A stretch of 64,000 bases of DNA, from positions 62,001 through 126,000 of the forward strand of contig WRHM01000008.1 in NCBI GenBank assembly GCA_009783265.1, read 5' to 3'. Source of the stretch: Oscillospiraceae bacterium. Lineage in GTDB: Bacteria > Bacillota > Clostridia > Oscillospirales > WRJC01. A program made the position numbers and the translations under genes. This document shows positions 9,270-17,685 of this stretch, piece after piece; the stretch's first letter is position 1; the number at the start of each line of letters is the position of its first letter. The notes under the pieces were generated by a model. It was not told the DNA's origin and searched no databases. It worked only from the letters and a program-made list of their open reading frames with translations.

Positions 9270-10859
9270 ATGATTATCAAGATTTCTATGCTTTTGATTT
9301 TTTTCACTATGACTGTTTTCGTCGGGTTTTATTTTAAGAAAAGAGCGTCAAGCGTAAACGATTTTGTTCTGGGCGGACGCGAAGTCGGCCCGTGGCTCAC
9401 GGCTTTCGCCTACGGGACAAGTTATTTCTCGGCGGTTATTTTTGTCGGATACGCCGGACAGTTCGGCTGGAGGTTCGGTTCTGCCGCGACATGGATAGGC
9501 TTAGGCAACGCTTTTATCGGGTCGCTGCTCCCGTGGATTATACTCGGCAGACGCACCAGAATTATGACGCATCATCTGAAAAGTTCGACAATGCCGGAAT
9601 TTTTCGGCAAAAGATTTAGTTCAGACGCTTTGAAAATAGGCGCGGCAATAATTGTCTTTATATTTTTAATCCCATACACTGCGTCGTTATATAACGGGCT
9701 TTCCCGTCTTTTCGAAATGGCTTTTGACGTGCCGTTTACATACTGTATTATCGGCATGGCGGTTCTTACCGCGATATACGTCGTAGCCGGAGGATATTTC
9801 GCGACTGCCGTAAATGATTTTATTCAGGGCATAGTCATGCTTGTCGGGATTATTGCAGTTATCGCGGCTGTCTTAAACGACAACGGAGGATTGTCCGCGG
9901 CTCTGAGTTCTCTTTCAAAAATCGAAGACGCGGGCGCAAATATTACTGCCGGAGGATTCACAAAAATCTTCGGGCCTGACCCGATAAATTTACTGGGCGT
10001 TGTGCTCCTGACTTCTTTAGGGACATGGGGACTGCCGCAAATGGTCTCGAAATTCTACGCGATAAAATCAGAAAAAATGATAAAAAAAGGCGCGGTAATC
10101 TCTACGGTTTTTGCTATCGTTATAGCCGGCGGCTGTTATTTCCTCGGAGGATTCGGACGTTTATATGCTGACAGCGTAGCAAGAAATCCGGATACGGGAG
10201 CCGTTATTTACGATTCTATTATACCCAAGATACTTGAAAAATTCCCCGTCGTGCTTATCGGACTTGTTTTGATTTTAGTTTTATCAGCTTCTATATCGAC
10301 GCTTTCGTCCCTTGTCATAGCTTCCTCGTCAACTCTGACGCTTGATTTTCTGAAAGGACATATAGTCAAAAAAATGAGCGAAAAGAAACAGCTTTTGATT
10401 ATTCGCTCGCTTATCGTCGTATTTATTGCAATTTCGGCTTCTATCGCAGTTTTCCAGTACATGAGCAAAGGCAGCGTTATCTGGATTGCGCAGCTTATGG
10501 GAATATCATGGGGGGCGTTAGCCGGGTCTTTTCTTGCGCCGTTCTTGTTCGGGCTATTCTGGAAACGCGTAACCAAAATATCTGTCTGGTGCAATTTTAT
10601 ATTCAGCACGGCTTTCATGGCGGCGAATGTTATTATGAACGTATTTTTCAACGACGCTTTCAAAAAATATTTCCCGTCGATTTTGCAGTCGCCGATAAAT
10701 GCCGGAGCGTTTGCTATGCTTGCGGGATTTATAATAGTTCCGGTCGTGAGTTTATTGACAAAAGCTCCGAAAAAAGAACACATCGAAGATTGCTTTTCAT
10801 GCTATGAAAAAACAGCGACCGGTGAAGCAGTCGAAGTAAAAGAAGAAATAACAAAATAA
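9270..10859 (+). CDS. Sodium/solute symporter (SSS family)
   Basis: 529-residue inner-membrane protein with about 13 hydrophobic segments and the SSS-family pattern: N-terminal DFVLGGREVGPWLTAFAYG (about 31-49), YVVAGGYFAT near 170 and PQMVSKFYAIK near 268. It probably imports an organic solute with Na+. The C-terminal 25 residues are charged and cytoplasmic. It is the first gene after the tyrosine T-box and is followed 32 bases later by an acyl-CoA synthetase. By sequence alone the substrate could be an amino acid, pantothenate or a carboxylic acid; the T-box suggests tyrosine or a related aromatic compound, which is inference. Start follows AGAGAGGTG. Confidence 0.88.
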   Translation: MIIKISMLLIFFTMTVFVGFYFKKRASSVNDFVLGGREVGPWLTAFAYGTSYFSAVIFVGYAGQFGWRFGSAATWIGLGNAFIGSLLPWIILGRRTRIMTHHLKSSTMPEFFGKRFSSDALKIGAAIIVFIFLIPYTASLYNGLSRLFEMAFDVPFTYCIIGMAVLTAIYVVAGGYFATAVNDFIQGIVMLVGIIAVIAAVLNDNGGLSAALSSLSKIEDAGANITAGGFTKIFGPDPINLLGVVLLTSLGTWGLPQMVSKFYAIKSEKMIKKGAVISTVFAIVIAGGCYFLGGFGRLYADSVARNPDTGAVIYDSIIPKILEKFPVVLIGLVLILVLSASISTLSSLVIASSSTLTLDFLKGHIVKKMSEKKQLLIIRSLIVVFIAISASIAVFQYMSKGSVIWIAQLMGISWGALAGSFLAPFLFGLFWKRVTKISVWCNFIFSTAFMAANVIMNVFFNDAFKKYFPSILQSPINAGAFAMLAGFIIVPVVSLLTKAPKKEHIEDCFSCYEKTATGEAVEVKEEITK

Positions 10860-10891
10860 TTTGCATATTTGCATAAAGGAGAAAATATAAA

Positions 10892-12532
10892 ATGCCCATC
10901 ACAGAAATTCTTGCGAAAAACGCATCGCTCTACGGGAATGAAATATGCCTTACTGAAATAAATCCCGAATTTGAGCCTACGCCTGAAACAAAAGAATACG
11001 CGCTTGTTGAAACGGCCCATAAAAATCAATACAGAAAAGAAATTACATGGCGCGAATTTGACGAAAAAGCAAATCAGCTTGCAAACCTTTTGATTGAGCG
11101 CGGCGTAAAACGCGAAGATAAAGTCGGGATTTTGCTCATGAACTGCATAGAATGGCTGCCCGTATATTTCGGCGTGCTTAAATCGGGGGCTCTTGCGGTG
11201 CCGCTAAATTTCAGATATACATCGGATGAAATAAAATATTGCCTTGAACTCGCAGACGTTTCGGTTTTATTGTTCGGCCCGGAATTTATTGACAGAATGC
11301 AGGCGATCAAAAATAATATCCCTGAAGTTAAATCGTTGTTTTATATAAGCGGCAACGGCGGGAACTGCCCGGATTTCACGGAAAGCTATGAAAAACTCAC
11401 GCATGACAAATCAAAAACCGCGCCGGATATTAAATTATGCGACGAAGACAACGCCGCGATTTATTTCTCGTCGGGAACCACGGGCTTTCCCAAAGCTATC
11501 CTGCATTCCCACCGGAGCCTTGTATTTTCGTGCGAAGTCGAGCAAAAACACCACGGCCAGACCCGCGGTGATATATTTTTATGCATACCGCCGCTTTATC
11601 ATACCGGGGCGAAAATGCACTGGTTCGGCAGTTTTCTCGCAGGAAGCAAAGGAGTGTTGCTCAGAGGGACAAAACCCAAATGGATTATTGAAACGGCCGC
11701 AAACGAAAGAGCGACTATCGTTTGGCTGTTAGTCCCGTGGGCGCAGGATATTCTCGATGCAATAGAGCGGGGCGAAATAAATTTAAAAGAATTTGATTTG
11801 TCTAATTGGCGGCTTATGCATATCGGCGCGCAGCCTGTTCCCCCGAGTTTAGTTAAACGCTGGAAAAATTACTTTCACAATCATGAATACGACACAAATT
11901 ACGGTTTATCTGAATCAATCGGGCCGGGCGCGGTGCATTTAGGCATAGAGAACACGCACAAAGTCGGAGCTATCGGAAAAGCGGGCCACGGCTGGCAGAC
12001 TAAAATAGTCGATGAAAAAGGCGAGCCTGTCAAATCCGGCGAAGTCGGTGAGCTTATAGTATCGGGCGACGGGGTTATGAAATGCTATTATAAAGACCCA
12101 AAAGCGACAGCTGACACGTTAAAATCCGGCTGGCTGTACACCGGCGATATGGCAAAAGAAGACGAGGACGGCTTTATATATCTTGTCGACAGGAAAAAAG
12201 ACGTTATAATAACCGGAGGGGAGAATATATATCCCGTTCAGATAGAGGATTTTTTGCGCGGTTTTAATAAAATAAAAGACGTTGCGGTTATTGGCCTGAC
12301 GCATGAGAGGCTTGGGGAAATATCGGCGGCAATTATCGAGATAAAGCCCGGAATGAATTGCTCCGAAGAAGAAATCACGCAATTTTGCGCCCAGTTGCCG
12401 AGATATAAACGCCCGTATAAAATAATATTTGACGCAGTGCCGAGAAATGCCACAGGAAAAATCGAAAAGCCGAAATTGCGCGAGAAATACTGCGGCGGCA
12501 GCATCGTTGCCAGACAAACAGGGCAAATTTAA
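10892..12532 (+). CDS. AMP-dependent acyl-CoA synthetase/ligase
   Basis: 546 residues of the ANL (adenylating) superfamily: activates a carboxylic acid with ATP, then forms the CoA thioester. Visible motifs: phosphate-binding SSGTTGFPKA near 193-202, NYGLSES near 336, YTGDMAKEDEDGF near 415, hinge DRKKDVIITGGENIYP near 432-447, and the catalytic Lys in ATGKIEKPKLRE near the C-terminus. No membrane segments. AAAGGAG precedes the start. It shares the transcript and T-box of the symporter, so it may act on an imported acid or an amino-acid fermentation product such as an aryl acid. Family certain, substrate unknown. Confidence 0.9.
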   Translation: MPITEILAKNASLYGNEICLTEINPEFEPTPETKEYALVETAHKNQYRKEITWREFDEKANQLANLLIERGVKREDKVGILLMNCIEWLPVYFGVLKSGALAVPLNFRYTSDEIKYCLELADVSVLLFGPEFIDRMQAIKNNIPEVKSLFYISGNGGNCPDFTESYEKLTHDKSKTAPDIKLCDEDNAAIYFSSGTTGFPKAILHSHRSLVFSCEVEQKHHGQTRGDIFLCIPPLYHTGAKMHWFGSFLAGSKGVLLRGTKPKWIIETAANERATIVWLLVPWAQDILDAIERGEINLKEFDLSNWRLMHIGAQPVPPSLVKRWKNYFHNHEYDTNYGLSESIGPGAVHLGIENTHKVGAIGKAGHGWQTKIVDEKGEPVKSGEVGELIVSGDGVMKCYYKDPKATADTLKSGWLYTGDMAKEDEDGFIYLVDRKKDVIITGGENIYPVQIEDFLRGFNKIKDVAVIGLTHERLGEISAAIIEIKPGMNCSEEEITQFCAQLPRYKRPYKIIFDAVPRNATGKIEKPKLREKYCGGSIVARQTGQI

Positions 12533-12568
12533 AATTCAAAATAATTATACGCAAAAACTAAATCCCCT

Positions 12569-12611
12569 GCCCTCTTTATATTTTTATATAAGAATATAAA
12601 GAGGGCTTTTT
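12569..12611 (+). terminator. Intrinsic terminator of the symporter/ligase operon
   Basis: GCCCTCTTTATATT (12569-12582) pairs with AATATAAAGAGGGC (12593-12606), a 14-bp stem with a 10-base loop, followed by TTTTT. Confidence 0.92.
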
Positions 12612-12742
12612 GTATTTATCAAAAATTTGTATAAAAATATCAAAATCAATCAAAATAATTAGAAAACAAAAGAAAATATATTAATTTTATGCTAAAATCA
12701 GATATAATCCGGTATAATTAACTAAAATTGCGAAAAATCAAC

Positions 12743-12759
12743 TTTGACTTTCTTTGACC
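12743..12759 (-). promoter_or_regulatory. CtsR operator 1, overlapping the -35
   Basis: The minus strand reads GGTCAAAGAAAGTCAAA: the CtsR tandem heptad GGTCAAA-N3-AGTCAAA without mismatch. It covers the -35 and part of the spacer of the ctsR promoter, so bound CtsR would exclude RNA polymerase. Confidence 0.92.
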
Positions 12760-12772
12760 TTTGATATATAAT
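12744..12772 (+). promoter_or_regulatory. SigA-type promoter of ctsR-mcsA-mcsB-clpC
   Basis: TTGACT (12744-12749), 17-base spacer, TATAAT (12767-12772). Flanked by two CtsR operators. Confidence 0.85.
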
Positions 12773-12786
12773 ATAAATTAAATAAA

Positions 12787-12803
12787 AGTCAACAATAGTC
12801 AAA
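12787..12803 (+). promoter_or_regulatory. CtsR operator 2, downstream of the start site
   Basis: AGTCAACAATAGTCAAA: heptads AGTCAAC and AGTCAAA spaced by three bases, one mismatch in the first. A third overlapping half-site AGTCAAA follows at 12803-12809. Confidence 0.8.
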
Positions 12804-12851
12804 GTCAAAATCAAGCGAAATAAAACAAACAGAAAAGAGGGATAAATAAAA

Positions 12852-13307
12852 GTGCTGTTATCTGATATGATCGAAAGCATTATTAATCAGATGCTTAAAG
12901 AAAACGAGGGGATTATTGAATTCAGGCGAAGCGAAATAACAAATATGCTCGGCTGCGTCCCAAGCCAGATAAACTATGTCATAACTTCGCGCTTCACCCC
13001 GGAAAAAGGCTATATAGTCGAAAGCAGGCGCGGAGGAGGCGGCTTTATTAAAATAAAACAGATTCAATTTGATAAAACTTCTTATTTGATGCATTTTGTA
13101 AACGCCGTAGGGGATTCTATAGACTATAATACGACAAAAGTTTTTTTATCCAATCTATATAATCATGATATAATAAGCCAGCGTGAAACGCGTATGATTT
13201 TAAATATTACGTCGGATAATATATTAAAACATATCATGCCGCCAAGCGCGAGAGACGCCCTGCGTTCGGCGATTCTGAAAAACGCCGTGCTTGCTCTGAT
13301 TGAATAA
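12852..13307 (+). CDS. ctsR: Class III heat-shock repressor CtsR
   Basis: 151-residue repressor of clp heat-shock genes, first in its own operon. The winged-helix region is recognisable from CVPSQINYVI and RFTPEKGYIVESRRGGGGFIKI (about residues 36-68); the glycine-rich wing doubles as the heat-sensing loop in the family. The C-terminal half is the dimer and McsB-binding domain. GTG start, with GAGGG about 10 bases upstream; an ATG five codons later is possible, but the family's N-terminal ISDxIE segment is kept by the GTG. Autoregulation is shown by the two operators in front. Heat-activated McsB normally marks it for degradation. Confidence 0.95.
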   Translation: MLLSDMIESIINQMLKENEGIIEFRRSEITNMLGCVPSQINYVITSRFTPEKGYIVESRRGGGGFIKIKQIQFDKTSYLMHFVNAVGDSIDYNTTKVFLSNLYNHDIISQRETRMILNITSDNILKHIMPPSARDALRSAILKNAVLALIE

Positions 13308-13355
13308 TAGAAATAGAAATACCTGAAATTTAAATTATTAAAGGAGGCAATAATT

Positions 13356-13904
13356 ATGCTTTGTGAAAAATGCAATAAAAATATAGCGAATGTTTATTTG
13401 AAAAACAATATAAACGGAAACATAACCGAAAATTATTTATGTTCTTCATGCGCGGGAGAACTATACGGACAAAATTACATGAATTTATTTGATAATGTTG
13501 ATAGTGATTTTAATTTCAAATCTGATATTTTTAACATGCTTAATTTTAATAAGACTTCTTTGCCGTCGGCTTCTTCTTCGTCTCCGGCTAAAACAGCTAA
13601 AAATAATATATGCCCTATGTGCGGCTCGACATTTAATGATATTATTCAGTCTGCAAAAGCAGGCTGTGCGAAATGTTATGAAACGTTCAAAAACGAATTT
13701 GAGCCAAATGTAATCAGGATTCACGGAACAGCGAGGCATACGGGCAAAATTCCGCAGAATTTAAATACGCAGATCACCGCAAAAAGAAAAATCGAGGAAC
13801 TTAATATAAAATTAAAAAAAATGATTGCCGACCAGAATTTTGAGGAAGCCGCAGTAATCAGGGACGAGATAAAAAAAATTAACAGCGAAAGGCAGAAGGG
13901 ATAG
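13356..13904 (+). CDS. mcsA: McsA, zinc-finger activator of the McsB arginine kinase
   Basis: 182 residues. Two zinc-binding regions are visible: an N-terminal pair (LCEKC, then LCSSC) and a central pair (CPMCG, then CAKC). A UVR domain (about 145-178, with FEEAAVIRDEIKKI) mediates contact with Clp proteins. McsA activates McsB and helps deliver targets to ClpC. AAAGGAGG precedes the start; mcsB begins 8 bases after the stop. Confidence 0.94.
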   Translation: MLCEKCNKNIANVYLKNNINGNITENYLCSSCAGELYGQNYMNLFDNVDSDFNFKSDIFNMLNFNKTSLPSASSSSPAKTAKNNICPMCGSTFNDIIQSAKAGCAKCYETFKNEFEPNVIRIHGTARHTGKIPQNLNTQITAKRKIEELNIKLKKMIADQNFEEAAVIRDEIKKINSERQKG

Positions 13905-13911
13905 AATTTTT

Positions 13912-14994
13912 ATGAATACAAATACAGATAATATTAATAATACAGAAACAGAAGTCGAAAAAATATTAGACGGCGGCAATTTAACTTTAGGGCCGGACTG
14001 TGATATTGCGATAAGTTCGCGTGTAAGAATTGCACGAAATCTGAGCGACTTTCCGTTTCCTGCAAAATTAAATTCATCAGGCAGAAAAAAAGTTATAGAA
14101 GCTGTCAACAGCGCAATTAAGAATATTGATAATATTAATAATAAAGGGAAAAATTCTTATGAATTTATAGATTTTTCTAAACTCTCTTCGGCTGAAACCG
14201 GCGCGCTTATGGAAAAGCGGGTAATAAGTCTTGATTTTATAAAAAGCCCTGAGGAAAAAGAATTAATCGCGGATATTAACGACGGGCTTTACGTCATGGT
14301 AAACGAAGAGGATCATTTGAGAATACAAAGCATAAAACCGGGGTTTGCGATATACGAAGCATACGGCGAAGCCAATAAATTTGATAGCCTAACAGACGAA
14401 AATCTCTCTTACGCATACGATGAGAATTTCGGGTATCTGACCCAGTGCCCGACAAATCTCGGCACTGGAATGAGAGTATCTGTCATGCTGCATCTGCCCG
14501 CGCTTACGTTAAACCGCAAGGTACAGAATATTACTGCGGATTTATCTAAAATAGGGCTGACGATACGGGGATTTTACGGAGAAGGAACCGAAGTCGGCGG
14601 AGATTTATATCAAATATCCAATAATATTACGCTGGGCATATCGGAAGAACAGACGCTCGATAAAATCAGGACTGTCGCCGAAAAGATAATAGAACTCGAA
14701 AGAACCGGCAGAAACGAAATTTTCAGGACTTCAAAGGATTTGATCACGGATAAAATAAAAAGGGCTTACGGGATAATAAAAAACGCTTATATGATTTCAA
14801 GCTCTGAGTTTTTATCGCTTTATTCTATGATACGGCTTGGCATAACTTACGGGGTCATAAAAGATATTGATTATAAAACTCTCGATATGCTTCTTGTAAA
14901 AGTCATGCCCGCCAATTTAATCCTGCAATTTAAAGATTCTGAAACAAACCGCGATATTTTGAGAGCGCAATATATAAAAGAAGTTTTGGGATAA
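13912..14994 (+). CDS. mcsB: Protein arginine kinase McsB
   Basis: 360 residues, typical length. Phosphorylates arginines on misfolded proteins and CtsR, marking them for ClpC-ClpP. Phosphagen-kinase motifs: ISSRVRIARNLSDFPFP (about 33-49), CPTNLGTGMRVSVMLHLP (about 181-198) with the conserved active-site Cys, and GEGTEVGGDLYQISN near 225-239. Cytoplasmic. Lies between mcsA and clpC in the CtsR-controlled operon. Confidence 0.95.
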   Translation: MNTNTDNINNTETEVEKILDGGNLTLGPDCDIAISSRVRIARNLSDFPFPAKLNSSGRKKVIEAVNSAIKNIDNINNKGKNSYEFIDFSKLSSAETGALMEKRVISLDFIKSPEEKELIADINDGLYVMVNEEDHLRIQSIKPGFAIYEAYGEANKFDSLTDENLSYAYDENFGYLTQCPTNLGTGMRVSVMLHLPALTLNRKVQNITADLSKIGLTIRGFYGEGTEVGGDLYQISNNITLGISEEQTLDKIRTVAEKIIELERTGRNEIFRTSKDLITDKIKRAYGIIKNAYMISSSEFLSLYSMIRLGITYGVIKDIDYKTLDMLLVKVMPANLILQFKDSETNRDILRAQYIKEVLG

Positions 14995-15052
14995 AATTTT
15001 TGTAAAATTTAGAAATTAAAATATAATAAAACACAAATCGAGGTGATAATAT

Positions 15053-17578
15053 ATGCAAAATAAATTTACGCAATACGCGCAGAACGCGCTCAACAACGCT
15101 TCGGGCGCAGCCCGCAATTTCGGGCATACTTATGTTGGAAGCGAGCATCTGCTGCTTGGAATATTAATGGAAAAAAACTGCGGGGCGGCTAAAATTCTTG
15201 AAAACCGCGGTATCATGTTTGAAAACGTCAGGGCACAAGTTTTGAATATGTCCGGTATGGGCGATAAAGTAGACGACGAGCAAATCCCGCTTACTCCAAG
15301 AACAAAAAGTATAATAACATCTTCGCTTTACGAGGCGCAGTCTTTATTTCACAATTATATCGGCACAGAGCATATTTTAATGGCTCTGCTTCAGGAAAAC
15401 GAATGCGTAGCAATAAAAATATTAAATGCCGAGGGAGCAAATATAGAATTAATCTATAACGATATATTAAATTATTTTTCAAGTCAGGAATACGCATCGT
15501 CCGCAAAATCTATGACCGGAAATGATTTTATCCCCGGAATTGGTATGCCGCAATTTGGAATGACCGGCCAGTTTAATACGGCTAATCCTGTAAATCCAAA
15601 CAAGAAAAATATAAATAACACGCCTGTGTTAAATCAATACGGCAAAGATTTGACAATGCTGGCAGAACAGGGAAAACTCGACCCCATAATCGGCAGGGAC
15701 GGCGAAATGGAGAGGGTCGTGCAGATATTATCGAGACGCACTAAAAATAATCCATGTCTTATAGGCGAACCGGGAGTTGGTAAAACCGCCGTAGTTGAAG
15801 GATTAGCTCAGAGGATATGCGAAAAAAACGTCCCTGATACTCTTATAAACAAGAGAGTCGTTACGCTCGATTTATCCGGCATGATTGCCGGCGCGAAATA
15901 CAGGGGTGAATTTGAGGAGCGGCTCAAAAACGTCATGGAAGAAATAAAGAAAAGCACAAACGTGATAATTTTTATCGACGAGATTCATACGATTATCGGG
16001 GCTGGAGCGGCTGAGGGAGCGGTAGACGCGGCGAATATTTTAAAGCCCGCGCTGGCAAGAGGCGAGATTCAGGTCGTCGGGGCGACCACCACCGACGAAT
16101 ACAGGCGGCACGTCGAAAAAGATGCCGCGCTGGAGAGAAGATTCCAGAGCGTCATGGTCGGCGAGCCTTCTGAAGAAGAAACTGTCGAGATATTAAAAGG
16201 CCTGAGGGATAGATACGAAGCGCATCACAAAGTCAAGATTTCCGATGAAGCAATAGTATCAGCCGTAAAACTTTCGAAAAGATATATAAACGACAGGTAT
16301 CTGCCGGACAAAGCGATTGATTTAATCGATGAAGCCGCCTCAAAGGCGAGAATATCGGTTCTTGTGCTCCCCGTTGATTTAAAAGAACTTGAAAACCAGA
16401 TAAAACAGTTAAACAGCGAAAAAGAAGAAGCAATAAGATCACAGGATTTTGAGAGGGCGGCGAAAGTCAGGGACGAAGCTAAAAATCTTCAGGATTTATT
16501 TATTACCCGGCAAAAAGAATGGGTAAATAAAAGAGATACATCAAAGATTTCGATAACAGAAGATAATATCGCGGATATAGTTACTGCATGGACGCATATT
16601 CCGGTTAAGCAATTATTGAAAGAAGAAGCCGATAAATTAGTCAATCTTGAGGAAGCGCTGCATAAGAGAATAGTCGGGCAGAACGAAGCCGTAAACGCTA
16701 TAGCACGGGCAATCAGGAGAAGCAGGGTCGGGTTAAAAGATCCGAAACGCCCGGCAGGCTCGTTTATATTCTTAGGGCCTACGGGAGTTGGGAAAACCGA
16801 AGTCTGCAAGGCTTTGTCTGAGACTTTGTTCGGCGACGAAAATTCTATGATACGAGTAGATATGTCTGAATTTATGGAAAAGCACAGCGTGTCAAAACTT
16901 ATAGGGTCTCCGCCGGGATACGTGGGTTACGACGACGCGGGACAGCTTACTGAGAAAATCAGGAAAAAGCCGTATTCTGTTATATTATTCGACGAGATAG
17001 AAAAAGCTCACCCTGATGTGTTTAATATATTGCTGCAAATATTAGAGGACGGCATTTTAACAGATGCTCACGGCAGAAAAGTTGATTTCAAGAATACTGT
17101 GCTAATCATGACTTCAAACGTCGGCGCGGATAATTTTATCGGCGGTGGCAAGCTGTTAGGATTTACATCTAAAGAGAGCGGCGAACAATCTGACGAGATT
17201 CACAAATCAAAATCGCTTGAGGCGTTAAAATCAACGTTCAGGCCGGAATTTTTGAACAGAATCGACGAAATAATCACATTCGCGAAACTCACAAACGACG
17301 AAATAAAACAAATTACGGTCAAAATGCTCGATGAAATAAAAATACGTATCAGACCTATGGGAGTAGATATAGAATTTGACGAAAAATGCGTTGATTTGTT
17401 AAGCAAAGAGGGTTATGATCCTATATACGGAGCAAGACCGTTACGGCGCGCTATACAGCGAAAAATCGAGGACACGTTCGCTCTTGAAATGCTTGAAAAC
17501 AGAATAAAAAAAGACGATAAAGTTTTAGTTACTGTTGAGGACGATAATATAAAATATAATATAAAACCTGCGGAATAA
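15053..17578 (+). CDS. clpC: ATP-dependent unfoldase ClpC
   Basis: 841 residues. Clp N-domain double repeat (1-145); first AAA+ module with GEPGVGKTAV (about 239-248) and FIDEIHT; a central UVR/middle domain (near 440-475, DFERAAKVRDEAKNL) that binds McsB/MecA-type adaptors; second AAA+ module with GPTGVGKTEV (about 576-585) and LFDEIEKAHPDV. Unfolds substrates for ClpP. Good site GAGGTGA before the start. Last gene of the ctsR operon; no clear terminator seen after it. Confidence 0.96.
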   Translation: MQNKFTQYAQNALNNASGAARNFGHTYVGSEHLLLGILMEKNCGAAKILENRGIMFENVRAQVLNMSGMGDKVDDEQIPLTPRTKSIITSSLYEAQSLFHNYIGTEHILMALLQENECVAIKILNAEGANIELIYNDILNYFSSQEYASSAKSMTGNDFIPGIGMPQFGMTGQFNTANPVNPNKKNINNTPVLNQYGKDLTMLAEQGKLDPIIGRDGEMERVVQILSRRTKNNPCLIGEPGVGKTAVVEGLAQRICEKNVPDTLINKRVVTLDLSGMIAGAKYRGEFEERLKNVMEEIKKSTNVIIFIDEIHTIIGAGAAEGAVDAANILKPALARGEIQVVGATTTDEYRRHVEKDAALERRFQSVMVGEPSEEETVEILKGLRDRYEAHHKVKISDEAIVSAVKLSKRYINDRYLPDKAIDLIDEAASKARISVLVLPVDLKELENQIKQLNSEKEEAIRSQDFERAAKVRDEAKNLQDLFITRQKEWVNKRDTSKISITEDNIADIVTAWTHIPVKQLLKEEADKLVNLEEALHKRIVGQNEAVNAIARAIRRSRVGLKDPKRPAGSFIFLGPTGVGKTEVCKALSETLFGDENSMIRVDMSEFMEKHSVSKLIGSPPGYVGYDDAGQLTEKIRKKPYSVILFDEIEKAHPDVFNILLQILEDGILTDAHGRKVDFKNTVLIMTSNVGADNFIGGGKLLGFTSKESGEQSDEIHKSKSLEALKSTFRPEFLNRIDEIITFAKLTNDEIKQITVKMLDEIKIRIRPMGVDIEFDEKCVDLLSKEGYDPIYGARPLRRAIQRKIEDTFALEMLENRIKKDDKVLVTVEDDNIKYNIKPAE

Positions 17579-17685
17579 CATAAATTCTGCGAAAATAAAA
17601 TCTGTTCAGAGAATATTAAAAATCGGGAGATATAATAATATTCCGGACAGATTTATTTTTTTTGTTTTCTGGAGTATTAATATTT

